From Paludibacteraceae bacterium (GTDB lineage: Bacteria; Bacteroidota; Bacteroidia; Bacteroidales; Paludibacteraceae): a stretch of 6,004 nucleotides of DNA. The DNA lies in assembly GCA_017560605.1 (NCBI GenBank), contig JAFZEQ010000039.1, positions 1-6,004 of the forward strand, given 5' to 3'. Positions within the stretch are counted from its first letter, which is position 1. Every line of letters begins with the position of its first letter. Made by a program: the position numbers and the translations under genes. Below the pieces are notes generated by a model. That model was not told the origin of the DNA and made no database searches. It saw only the letters and a list, made by a program, of their open reading frames with translations. Below, piece after piece: positions 1 through 5,882 of this stretch.

Positions 1-130
1 GCATTTCAGGCGTACCTGCAGTACAGAGAGAGAAGTCCTCCTCCAAAACAAGAACTGGCGCAATAGTGTCTTGCGCATAGAGCGATAGGGTTGTTCCCAT
101 TATCGCAAATAGAAATAGAAACTTTTTCAT
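1..130 (-). CDS. Secreted or surface protein, N-terminal fragment (3' end outside window)
   Basis: Reading the minus strand from the ATG at 128-130 gives 43 residues, open to the window edge. The first 19-20 residues are a classical signal peptide: MKK, a hydrophobic core rich in Phe and Leu, then SLYAQ with likely cleavage after Ala19. The mature part begins DTIAPVLVLEEDFSLCTAGTPE. An acidic stretch followed by DFS..TAG is common at the start of the first beta-rich domain of exported Bacteroidales proteins, including those with choice-of-anchor J type domains; that family assignment is an inference from a very short stretch. The start lies 14 bp after the yfhO stop codon, so co-transcription with yfhO is likely. 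No clear Shine-Dalgarno precedes it, which is ordinary in Bacteroidota. The function cannot be told from this fragment. Confidence 0.72.
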   Translation of the reverse strand, partial: MKKFLFLFAIMGTTLSLYAQDTIAPVLVLEEDFSLCTAGTPEM

Positions 131-144
131 AGACTAATACCCTG

Positions 145-2721
145 TTATAATAATATTGTTTTTTTCTTTCTCCACAATGGATATGTCAAAGCACCTGCGC
201 TCAAGAGCAATGCAAGAATAAGAATAGCCATACTAGCTTTGTCGGTCTTCAACGCATGTGGTTCAAATACCATACGCAGTTTGTGTGTTCCTGCTGGAAT
301 AACTGCGGCTCGGAGTGTATAATTGACGCGTGCAATAGGTATTTCTATCTCATTCTTGTTGTTCTTATCAACTAGATATAGATGCCAGTCGTGTGGATAG
401 TATATTTCAGAGAAAACAGCTACTCTATTTTGTTCGTTGGTGGCAGTATACTCTAAGCAATTTGGTTTGTAAGAGGTCAACTCTATACGATCCTCATCAT
501 AAGCCATTAATGGAGCGATTTCTGGTTTAGTTACATTGAGTTTCTCTGTGAATTTCTTGTCTGCAACTGCTTGTTTGTGCAAATCTAAGCTACGTAATGC
601 AGCACACTCTTCGTCTGGACTATCCACTAGTACCACTTCATCCACAAACCAACAGTTGCCCATAGCGTATGGATTTTTCACAGGCGCGTTCTTACCACCT
701 TGTAAAGGCACTACAGCGTACTTTGTGTTTAGCATATTAAGTACAGGAAATCCTTTTCCTGCAGTAGAGTCTGGTAGCATAAAGCCTTGTGTACGTATAA
801 CTGTTTCAAACAGTGTATTCATTTCCGTTGTAATGTGCTCATCAATAAGGTCTTGGTATCTGCGTAGTTTAGCAGCAGAATATCCTCCGATAGATTTGAG
901 ACGATAACTAGTACGTGCATCATTAAAGGTGTTGGTTGCAAGATTGAGTACGCGATAGTCCAGTGTGGTGTCTTTCAGAATCTCTTGCTCGTAAGGCTGC
1001 ATTGCAAAGTGTGCCTCAGCCTCTTTTTCCTTGACGAAGTTGTCGTCTCCGAAGAAGCGTTTGTTGACAGGAATCATATCTACTAGCACCAATACAGCCA
1101 AAGCAGCATATAGTGTGTAGTTTAGAGTAGAGTGTTTAGAGTTGAGTGACTGGGATTTCCATGCATACCAATACACGATACCGCAACCCAAAACTACAAA
1201 TATTAGTGAACGTATCGCATCGGCTTTGATCATCGCTACACGCTCGTCCATAATAGCCGATTTGAGCCATTCTGGCATTTGTCCTGCCCATTGCGCATCG
1301 TAGCTACTTGTGACGTCAATCGAACTGGTGAAAAGTACGCCTATCAAGCATAGTCCGCCAGTGATACCTCCAGCTAGTAGGATGTGTTTGCGCAAGTCTG
1401 GCCAAGCCATCTTTTGATCAATGACACGCTGCAGTGCAAGTAGAGCTAGAAGAGGAATGGTGATTTCTGCTACCACTAAGATACTTTCGACTGCGCGGAA
1501 CTTGTTGTACATAGGGAAGTGGTTGAAGAAGAACTCGGTCAGCCACATAAGATTTTTGCCCCAAGCTAGTGCAAATGAGCACAAGGTAGCAACCAATAGT
1601 GCCCACTTGTATGGACCAGGGACGATGATTAGACCTAGAACAAACAAGAAGCAGATGATAGCTCCGACATATACTGGTCCGCTAGTGAATGGTTTGTCGC
1701 CACGATAGGTAGGAACTTGCTCGCAGAATTGTTCGGCAGATTTGCGTGGAACGCCATTCCGCTTCATGGTTTGGCATAGTTGTGATTCAGCACCTACATT
1801 GTAGCCACTGGCACCACCTTCCCAGTTAGGGATGAGGAGTGTCATTGTTTCGTCTATACCGTAGCTCCACTGCGTAGCATAATCTAAGTCAAGACCAGCA
1901 GGTTTAGACTTATCTTCGTTAGGGCGAGTAAGTTCGCTATGTCCACCGCGCATCGTTTCTTTAAGATAGGACTGGTTCATTTCGAGCCAGCTGAGCTTGG
2001 TTCCCACTACCAGTATCAAGCTCAAAGCCAGTACGCCGATGGATATACCAAGGTCTTTGATTCGCTTTTCTTGTATATGTATAGCGAGTTCAGCGCAAGC
2101 TAGCACACCAATGAGCATAAAGATATAGTATGTCATTTGTGGGTGCAGGGTGATGCTTAGGATTCCGTAGAGAATCATCAGTGGTGCACCTAGCCAATAT
2201 TGCTTGCGGAAGATAGCATAGAATCCTCCGATCATAGGTGCTAAGAAACCTATAGCAATAGCTTTGGTAACGTGTCCGGCTGGAATGATGAGGAAGAAAT
2301 AGGTAGAAAAGCCGATGGCTAGACCACCAATGATGCTGAGCCAAGGGTTAACCTTAAAGCAGCGTAGCATTAAGAAGAAGCCAAAGAAATAGGCAAAGAT
2401 GATGCCAATAGTTTCCCAGCCTCCTTCTAAGCCCAAATGAGCAATTTTGGACATCGTATTGCGGACTTCTCCAGAAGGTAGGCTACCAGTGATTTGATAG
2501 GTAGGCATACCGCTAAACATAGAGTTGGTCCACCAGGTACGTGTGCCATTTTCTTCGTAAAATGCACGAGCTTCTTGTGCAGCTCCTTTCCAATTGTTGA
2601 TATCGCCTTGCAGGAGTACTTTTCCCTGCAGAGCAGGAGCACAATAAATCATTGCTACCGTGACAAAAGCTACGATAGCTACTGCATAGGGCAGAATTTT
2701 CTTCCAATCAAATTTCTTCAT
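145..2721 (-). CDS. YfhO-family polytopic membrane protein
   Basis: This 858-residue protein starts with a membrane segment (about 9-29), followed by a conserved-looking extracytoplasmic stretch with LLQGDINNW (36-44) and RTWWTNSMFSGMPTYQ (61-76). About a dozen further hydrophobic segments lie between roughly 104 and 550, broken by a long loop (about 243-347) containing a WSYGIDETMTLLIPNWEGG segment and PFTSGPVY (344-351). A large soluble domain (about 551-828) follows, then a last membrane helix (about 830-848) and a KKK tail. This layout matches the YfhO family, which resembles GT-C glycosyltransferases; Asp40 is a candidate catalytic acid by analogy only. In Firmicutes, YfhO relatives are needed for lipoteichoic acid glycosylation. 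Bacteroidota lack that polymer, so the substrate here is unknown; a lipid-linked sugar transfer role is inferred. The start has no Shine-Dalgarno but sits just after a hairpin that ends the rnf operon. Residues 523-537 are encoded by a repeat (see 1117-1148). Confidence 0.85.
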   Translation of the reverse strand: MKKFDWKKILPYAVAIVAFVTVAMIYCAPALQGKVLLQGDINNWKGAAQEARAFYEENGTRTWWTNSMFSGMPTYQITGSLPSGEVRNTMSKIAHLGLEGGWETIGIIFAYFFGFFLMLRCFKVNPWLSIIGGLAIGFSTYFFLIIPAGHVTKAIAIGFLAPMIGGFYAIFRKQYWLGAPLMILYGILSITLHPQMTYYIFMLIGVLACAELAIHIQEKRIKDLGISIGVLALSLILVVGTKLSWLEMNQSYLKETMRGGHSELTRPNEDKSKPAGLDLDYATQWSYGIDETMTLLIPNWEGGASGYNVGAESQLCQTMKRNGVPRKSAEQFCEQVPTYRGDKPFTSGPVYVGAIICFLFVLGLIIVPGPYKWALLVATLCSFALAWGKNLMWLTEFFFNHFPMYNKFRAVESILVVAEITIPLLALLALQRVIDQKMAWPDLRKHILLAGGITGGLCLIGVLFTSSIDVTSSYDAQWAGQMPEWLKSAIMDERVAMIKADAIRSLIFVVLGCGIVYWYAWKSQSLNSKHSTLNYTLYAALAVLVLVDMIPVNKRFFGDDNFVKEKEAEAHFAMQPYEQEILKDTTLDYRVLNLATNTFNDARTSYRLKSIGGYSAAKLRRYQDLIDEHITTEMNTLFETVIRTQGFMLPDSTAGKGFPVLNMLNTKYAVVPLQGGKNAPVKNPYAMGNCWFVDEVVLVDSPDEECAALRSLDLHKQAVADKKFTEKLNVTKPEIAPLMAYDEDRIELTSYKPNCLEYTATNEQNRVAVFSEIYYPHDWHLYLVDKNNKNEIEIPIARVNYTLRAAVIPAGTHKLRMVFEPHALKTDKASMAILILALLLSAGALTYPLWRKKKTILL
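1117..1148 (+). repeat. 14-bp-period tandem repeat inside the yfhO reading frame
   Basis: On the plus strand, GTAG is followed by two 14-bp copies, TTTAGAGTAGAGTG (1121-1134) and TTTAGAGTTGAGTG (1135-1148), which differ at one base. On the coding (minus) strand they supply the Ser/Asn/Leu/Thr-rich stretch SQSLNSKHSTLNYTL (residues about 523-537). This sits between a membrane helix ending WYAWK and the next one starting AALAV. The 11-base start GTAGTTTAGAG also opens the rnfC-rnfD spacer repeat on the minus strand. The frame stays open through it. Confidence 0.75.
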
Positions 2722-2740
2722 TGTTCACTATATGTTATAG

Positions 2741-2775
2741 TTCGACCCGTTCGCGAATCTATTGAACGGGTCGAA
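2741..2775 (-). terminator. Hairpin after rnfA, probable rnf operon terminator
   Basis: TTCGACCCGTTC (2741-2752) and GAACGGGTCGAA (2764-2775) form a perfect 12-bp inverted repeat around an 11-nt loop. It starts 10 nt beyond the rnfA stop and ends 19 nt before the yfhO start. The position and stem strength suggest an intrinsic terminator for the rnf operon. On the minus-strand transcript, however, the stem is followed by CTATAACATATAG rather than a run of U. Termination may therefore be partial, or the hairpin may instead protect the 3' end of the rnf mRNA. A short second palindrome, CTATA-TGT-TATAG (2728-2740), abuts it. I see no clear Bacteroidota promoter (TTTG with TAnnTTTG) in this 64-bp gap. 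Confidence 0.55.
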
Positions 2776-2785
2776 TATTTCAGTT

Positions 2786-3379
2786 TTATACTACACCACT
2801 AAAGCCCATGAATGCCATAGCTAGAAGGCCGGCAGTTAATAGAGCGATAGGTGTACCTTGCATTGCTTTAGGTACTTTAGCCATAGCTAATTGCTCGCGC
2901 ATACCAGCAAATAGCACTAGTGCTACTGCGAATCCAAGAGCGGTGGCAATAGCAAACCATAGACCGGTTAATAAGCCTGGCTCTGCACCAGCGGGCAATT
3001 TGTATGTTTGGTTAGCGACCAAGATGGCTACACCTAAAAGGCAGCAGTTGGTTGTAATCAATGGCAAGAATACACCCAGAGCTTGATATAATGATGGGGA
3101 GATCTTCTTTAAAACAATCTCAATCATCTGTACGAGAGCAGCAATTACTAAAATGAATAAGATGGTTTGTAAGAAACCAAGTCCCCATTCGTTGAGCAAT
3201 TGTTGCAGCAAATATGTCACTAGGGTAGCCAATGCCATAACGAAGGTTACAGCAGCACCCATGCCCAAGGCGGTGTTAATCTTTTTACTAACACCCAAGA
3301 ATGGACAGATACCCAAGAATTGGCTCAATACGATATTATTAACAAATACCGCAGAAATAAATATCAAGAAATATACCAT
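2786..3379 (-). CDS. rnfA: RNF electron transport complex, subunit A
   Basis: This 197-residue integral membrane protein has about six hydrophobic helices, the usual size for RnfA. RnfA and RnfE are homologous, inverted membrane subunits that together hold a 2Fe-2S cluster in the middle of the membrane and relay electrons between the cytoplasmic and outer-face flavin centres. The ligand-type motifs are present: GICPFLGVS with Cys25 and TNCCLLGVAIL with Cys112 and Cys113. The N-terminal stretch NNIVLSQFLGICPFLG is characteristic of RnfA and its NqrE relatives. NqrE is excluded by context, because the neighbouring rnfC has the Fe-S domain that NqrA lacks. It is the last rnf gene here, separated from rnfE by an unusual 161-bp spacer. 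The ATG is preceded by an AT-rich leader (TAATAAATAAAAAACT) with no Shine-Dalgarno, unlike rnfE and rnfG. rnfB does not follow it, so rnfB is probably upstream of rnfC, beyond the window. Confidence 0.95.
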   Translation of the reverse strand: MVYFLIFISAVFVNNIVLSQFLGICPFLGVSKKINTALGMGAAVTFVMALATLVTYLLQQLLNEWGLGFLQTILFILVIAALVQMIEIVLKKISPSLYQALGVFLPLITTNCCLLGVAILVANQTYKLPAGAEPGLLTGLWFAIATALGFAVALVLFAGMREQLAMAKVPKAMQGTPIALLTAGLLAMAFMGFSGVV

Positions 3380-3390
3380 AGTTTTTTATT

Positions 3391-3540
3391 TATTAGACCA
3401 CTGCGTTGTTAGACCATTTCATTGTTAGATCGTTCGCTTTGCTCACTGTTAGATGTTAGATTTCTTGGTCTAATAGTCGCTGTGCGACGGTCTAACAGGC
3501 GAAGCCGGTCTAGTTTCTAACAGCCCGCAGGGCGGTCTGT
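3391..3540. repeat. TTAGACC/GGTCTAA iterated palindromic spacer between rnfE and rnfA
   Basis: On the plus strand, TTAGACC occurs at 3393-3399 and 3409-3415, with TTAGAT at 3425-3430, spaced exactly 16 bp apart. TGTTAGA is repeated in tandem at 3447-3453 and 3454-3460. The word then flips: GGTCTAA at 3467-3473 and 3489-3495, GGTCTAG at 3507-3513, and GGTCTGT at 3534-3540 touching the rnfE stop. Each gap between flipped words holds a small palindrome: GTCGC-TGT-GCGAC (3476-3488), GGC-GAA-GCC (3498-3506) and GCCC-GCA-GGGC (3523-3533). Longer inverted pairs also exist: TATTAGACCA (3391-3400) with TGGTCTAATA (3466-3475), and TGTTAGACC (3407-3415) with GGTCTAACA (3489-3497). No ORF or clear promoter is visible. 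It may be a dispersed intergenic repeat, an mRNA-processing or stability element, or an attenuator; the sequence does not decide. Confidence 0.8.
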
Positions 3541-4131
3541 TTATTTTTTCATTAGTTTTTGAATCAATGCCATCAAGTATCCCAATACGATAAATGCACC
3601 AGGAGCTAACACAAAGACAAGCATGCCGTATGTCTCGCTATAGATATTTAAGCCAAACACACAACCACTACCCAACAACTCGCGTACTGCACCAATCAAA
3701 GTTAATGCCAAACTAAAGCCTAGACCCATACCTAGACCATCCAAAGCCGATAGACCTACAGGGTTTTTAGCAGCAAATGCCTCTGCACGACCAAGTACCA
3801 CGCAGTTTACAACAATCAGTGGGATGAACAATCCTAGCGTATCATAGATAGATGGCAAGTATGCTTGCATAAGCAGCTGAACCATGGTTACGAAGGTAGC
3901 AATGACCACGATAAACGCAGGAATACGTACCTTATCTGGAATTAGGTTTTTCAATAGAGAAATGACAACATTTGAGCAAACGAGCACAAAGGTAGTTGCC
4001 AGTCCCATAGACATACCATTGATAGCTGATGTGGTAGTTGCCAAGGTAGGACACATACCGAGTACCAGCGCAAAAACTGGGTTCTCGCGCAGGATACCAT
4101 TTAATACTGTGTTTAATGCTTTATTTTTCAT
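3541..4131 (-). CDS. rnfE: RNF electron transport complex, subunit E
   Basis: This 196-residue membrane protein has about six helices and is the partner of RnfA in the membrane core. Signature segments are the N-terminal NGILRENPVFALVLGMCPTLA (Cys27) and VNCVVLGRAEAFA (Cys110). These two cysteines match those that, with the RnfA pair, hold the intramembrane 2Fe-2S cluster. The segment GLGMGLGFSLALTLIGAVRELLGSG (about 132-156) is also typical of RnfE. The start codon overlaps the rnfG stop in an ATGA, a sign of translational coupling. A strong AAAGGAGG lies 6 nt before the ATG, within the last codons of rnfG. Length and motifs are complete, with no sign of damage. The family also includes NqrD, but the surrounding C-D-G-E-A order and the Fe-S end of RnfC fit RNF. 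Confidence 0.95.
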   Translation of the reverse strand: MKNKALNTVLNGILRENPVFALVLGMCPTLATTTSAINGMSMGLATTFVLVCSNVVISLLKNLIPDKVRIPAFIVVIATFVTMVQLLMQAYLPSIYDTLGLFIPLIVVNCVVLGRAEAFAAKNPVGLSALDGLGMGLGFSLALTLIGAVRELLGSGCVFGLNIYSETYGMLVFVLAPGAFIVLGYLMALIQKLMKK

Positions 4132-4835
4132 TGTTGGCCTCCTTTCTGTTTAAGACAATGTTGCTCTGCACAACCTGTGCCTGCACATTCCATTGGGTCA
4201 TTGCCGTTAGGGCATACAAATGGTTCCTCTTCTATGGGCGCAACCTCGATAGGCATAGGTTGTTGTGCAATAGCATTGTATGCCTTCACTACTACCTCAA
4301 GGAACGCACGAGAAGTGATGGTTGATGCGGTGATAGCATCTACATCGCCACCATCTTTGCTTACGCTGAATTCGGTTGTTGCAGGGTTCTTGCCTAGGAT
4401 GTTTTGTCCAGGTTTGTCCGCATTCTTAAACCATGTAGTCATCAGTGCACCAAGACCAGGAGTCTCTGCTTGCTCCAATACTACGTAATTTACCACATTG
4501 CCTACTTTATCAAAACCAACCATCAAGCGGAATGTTCCACCGAAAGGCATGTTGGTGTTGCCCTCAGTGCTAGCCTCTACGGCTGTACCAACCCACTCTT
4601 CACCTACGTAGGCTTTGTATAGGGTCACGCCTTCCACTGTCTCTGCATCTGCCACTTGCAAGCCCTCTACCTCAGGTAGCACTTGCATAATAGCAGCTTC
4701 TTGCTTTGCTTTCATAGCAGCCTCAATTGGCGCCATGGTCAGCATATACACTCCGGCCAATGCTCCTGCAGCTACCAAGGCAATGCAGGTTAGCGAGAGC
4801 GCCATATTCATAAATGAACTTTGTAATTTTGCCAT
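4128..4835 (-). CDS. rnfG: RNF electron transport complex, subunit G (covalent FMN)
   Basis: RnfG is anchored by one N-terminal helix and carries an FMN bound by phosphoester to a threonine, passing electrons on the outer face of the membrane. Numbered from the ATG at 4833-4835 (235 residues), the helix spans about 10-33. ETPGLG is at 124-129 and the flavin attachment motif DAITASTITS at 166-175, with Thr172 the likely modified residue. This start is preferred because AAGGAGG lies 8 nt upstream. An in-frame ATG at 4866-4868 would add 11 residues (MAKRRNKEDRT), but those codons overlap rnfD and span the ribosome site itself. The last 30 or so residues are acidic and carry four cysteines (208, 217, 222, 227) spaced C-x8-C-x4-C-x4-C. 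This tail lies beyond the FMN domain and its role is unknown. The gene ends in an ATGA overlap with rnfE. Confidence 0.93.
   Translation of the reverse strand: MAKLQSSFMNMALSLTCIALVAAGALAGVYMLTMAPIEAAMKAKQEAAIMQVLPEVEGLQVADAETVEGVTLYKAYVGEEWVGTAVEASTEGNTNMPFGGTFRLMVGFDKVGNVVNYVVLEQAETPGLGALMTTWFKNADKPGQNILGKNPATTEFSVSKDGGDVDAITASTITSRAFLEVVVKAYNAIAQQPMPIEVAPIEEEPFVCPNGNDPMECAGTGCAEQHCLKQKGGQQ
4138..4145 (-). promoter_or_regulatory. Ribosome binding site of rnfE
   Basis: On the minus strand AAAGGAGG lies 6 nt before the rnfE ATG and is embedded in the final Lys-Gly-Gly codons of rnfG. With the ATGA overlap it supports tight coupling of RnfG and RnfE synthesis. Such a strong site is notable because the starts of rnfD, rnfA and yfhO in this window lack one. 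Confidence 0.8.
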
Positions 4836-4843
4836 AGTCCTAT

Positions 4844-4850
4844 CCTCCTT
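4844..4850 (-). promoter_or_regulatory. Ribosome binding site that sets the rnfG start
   Basis: AAGGAGG on the minus strand overlaps the rnfD stop codon (TAAGGAGG) and lies 8 nt before the ATG at 4833-4835. It lies downstream of the alternative ATG at 4866-4868, so it can only serve the internal start. That makes the 235-residue form of RnfG the better call. Confidence 0.8.
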
Positions 4851-5844
4851 ATTTCTTCTTTTCGCCAAAGCGTTTTGGACGAATCAAGTTCAACAATGGA
4901 ACGCAAGCGTTCATAATCAGGATAGCAAACGACATACCTTCTGGATATGCGCCCCATGTACGAATCACCATCACGATAAGACCAATGCCTACACCGAAGA
5001 TGACCTTACCCCAGTTGCTCATAGGAGAGGTTACATAGTCTGTTGCCATGAACCAAGCACCGAGCATCATACCACCAGTGCAGAGACTCAGCATTGTGTA
5101 TTGGCATGTGCACAAACCTTCTGGCAACATACCAGCCCAACCTGTCACTGCCGCAAACAATGCCACAGTAGCCAAGATGCTTACTGGGATATGCCATGTG
5201 ATCACGCGAGTAATCACGAGGAATACACCGCCTGCGAGAAGGAGCAATGCGCTCACCTCGCCCAAACTACCGCCCATCCAACCGATGAGCACATCCCATG
5301 TCTTAGGGATGATATCCAACATTCCGCCATCACCCTGTACAGCTGCTTTCAAAGCTGCCAATGGAGTAGCACCTGTGGTTGCATCTACATAAGAAGTAGC
5401 AAAACCTTGTGGCACTGGCCATGTGGTCATTTGTGCTGGGAATGAGATGAGCAGGAATACACGACCTACCAATGCTGGATTGAACAAGTTTTGTCCCAAA
5501 CCACCGAAGCTCATCTTCGCTACGCCGATGGCTACCAAAGCGCCAATCACTACGATCCACCATGGCAAGTTGCTAGGCAAGTTAAATGCCAACAATAAAC
5601 CGGTCAATACGGCAGAGAGATCGCAAATGGTAGATTTTTGTTTCAAGATAAATTTCGCAATCAGCCACTCAAACAGCACACATGCTGCGATGCTAATCGC
5701 TGTGGTGATGAGTGCACCCCAACCGAATGCCAATACGCTCACTACATAAGCTGGCAGCAGGGCGATGATCACCAACAACATATTTTTCCGCACGCTATCA
5801 CCGCTATGAAAGTGAGGTGCAGGAGATACTATAAATGGTTTCAT
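4849..5844 (-). CDS. rnfD: RNF electron transport complex, subunit D (covalent FMN)
   Basis: This 331-residue polytopic membrane subunit is full length for RnfD and belongs to the NqrB/RnfD family. It carries a covalent FMN and is thought to form the ion-conducting part of the complex. The start MKPFIVSPAPHFHSGDS is typical of RnfD, with S-P-x-P-H followed by the first membrane helix (about 22-40). Further signatures are DLSAVLTGLLLAFNLP (75-90), SFGGLGQNLFNPALVGR (112-128), the flavin attachment motif DATTGATP (154-161, likely FMN on Thr160), FMATDYVTSP (265-274) and a C-terminal WGAYPEGMSFAILIMNA (297-313). Eight to ten helices are visible, and the protein ends in a basic GEKKK tail. It starts 38 bp after the rnfC stop, across a tandem repeat, with only a weak AGG upstream. 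The stop codon overlaps the rnfG ribosome site. Confidence 0.96.
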   Translation of the reverse strand: MKPFIVSPAPHFHSGDSVRKNMLLVIIALLPAYVVSVLAFGWGALITTAISIAACVLFEWLIAKFILKQKSTICDLSAVLTGLLLAFNLPSNLPWWIVVIGALVAIGVAKMSFGGLGQNLFNPALVGRVFLLISFPAQMTTWPVPQGFATSYVDATTGATPLAALKAAVQGDGGMLDIIPKTWDVLIGWMGGSLGEVSALLLLAGGVFLVITRVITWHIPVSILATVALFAAVTGWAGMLPEGLCTCQYTMLSLCTGGMMLGAWFMATDYVTSPMSNWGKVIFGVGIGLIVMVIRTWGAYPEGMSFAILIMNACVPLLNLIRPKRFGEKKK

Positions 5845-5854
5845 ATTTTCTAGC

Positions 5855-5882
5855 CTTTAAACTCTAAACTTTAAACTCTAAA
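5855..5882 (-). repeat. Two exact 14-bp tandem copies in the rnfC-rnfD spacer
   Basis: On the minus strand TTTAGAGTTTAAAG occurs twice without a mismatch (plus strand 5869-5882 and 5855-5868). It begins directly after the rnfC TAG stop, so the context reads G-TAG-TTTAGAG. Each copy is two related 7-mers, TTTAGAG and TTTAAAG. The repeat makes up most of the 38-bp gap before rnfD. It shares its 11-base opening GTAGTTTAGAG and its 14-bp period with the tract inside yfhO at 1117-1148. Confidence 0.85.

Noticed and set aside
536..907. Plus-strand open frame of 123 codons opposite yfhO
   Set aside because: It is antisense to the soluble domain of YfhO, with no ribosome site or family resemblance seen.
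3391..3540. CRISPR array in the rnfE-rnfA spacer
   Set aside because: The repeated word is only about 7-9 bp, flips orientation midway, and the gaps are 7-24 bp and often palindromic. That is not the direct 24-40 bp repeat and unique spacer pattern of CRISPR.
4128..4835. Altered flavin attachment motif in RnfG (TAST rather than SGAT)
   Set aside because: The motif tolerates Ser/Thr and Gly/Ala/Ser substitutions at these positions, and the acceptor threonine and the preceding Asp are in place, so this is ordinary variation.
4836..4868. Upstream ATG at 4866-4868 as the rnfG start (246-residue form)
   Set aside because: The extra 11 residues are encoded by the end of rnfD plus the AAGGAGG site itself, and the internal ATG has ideal spacing to that site.
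4615..5445. Long open frame of 276 codons on the plus strand, antisense to rnfD and rnfG
   Set aside because: It lies entirely opposite well-supported rnf genes, is rich in Cys, His and Thr in a way typical of antisense frames, and shows no recognisable domain. It is a shadow of the real genes.
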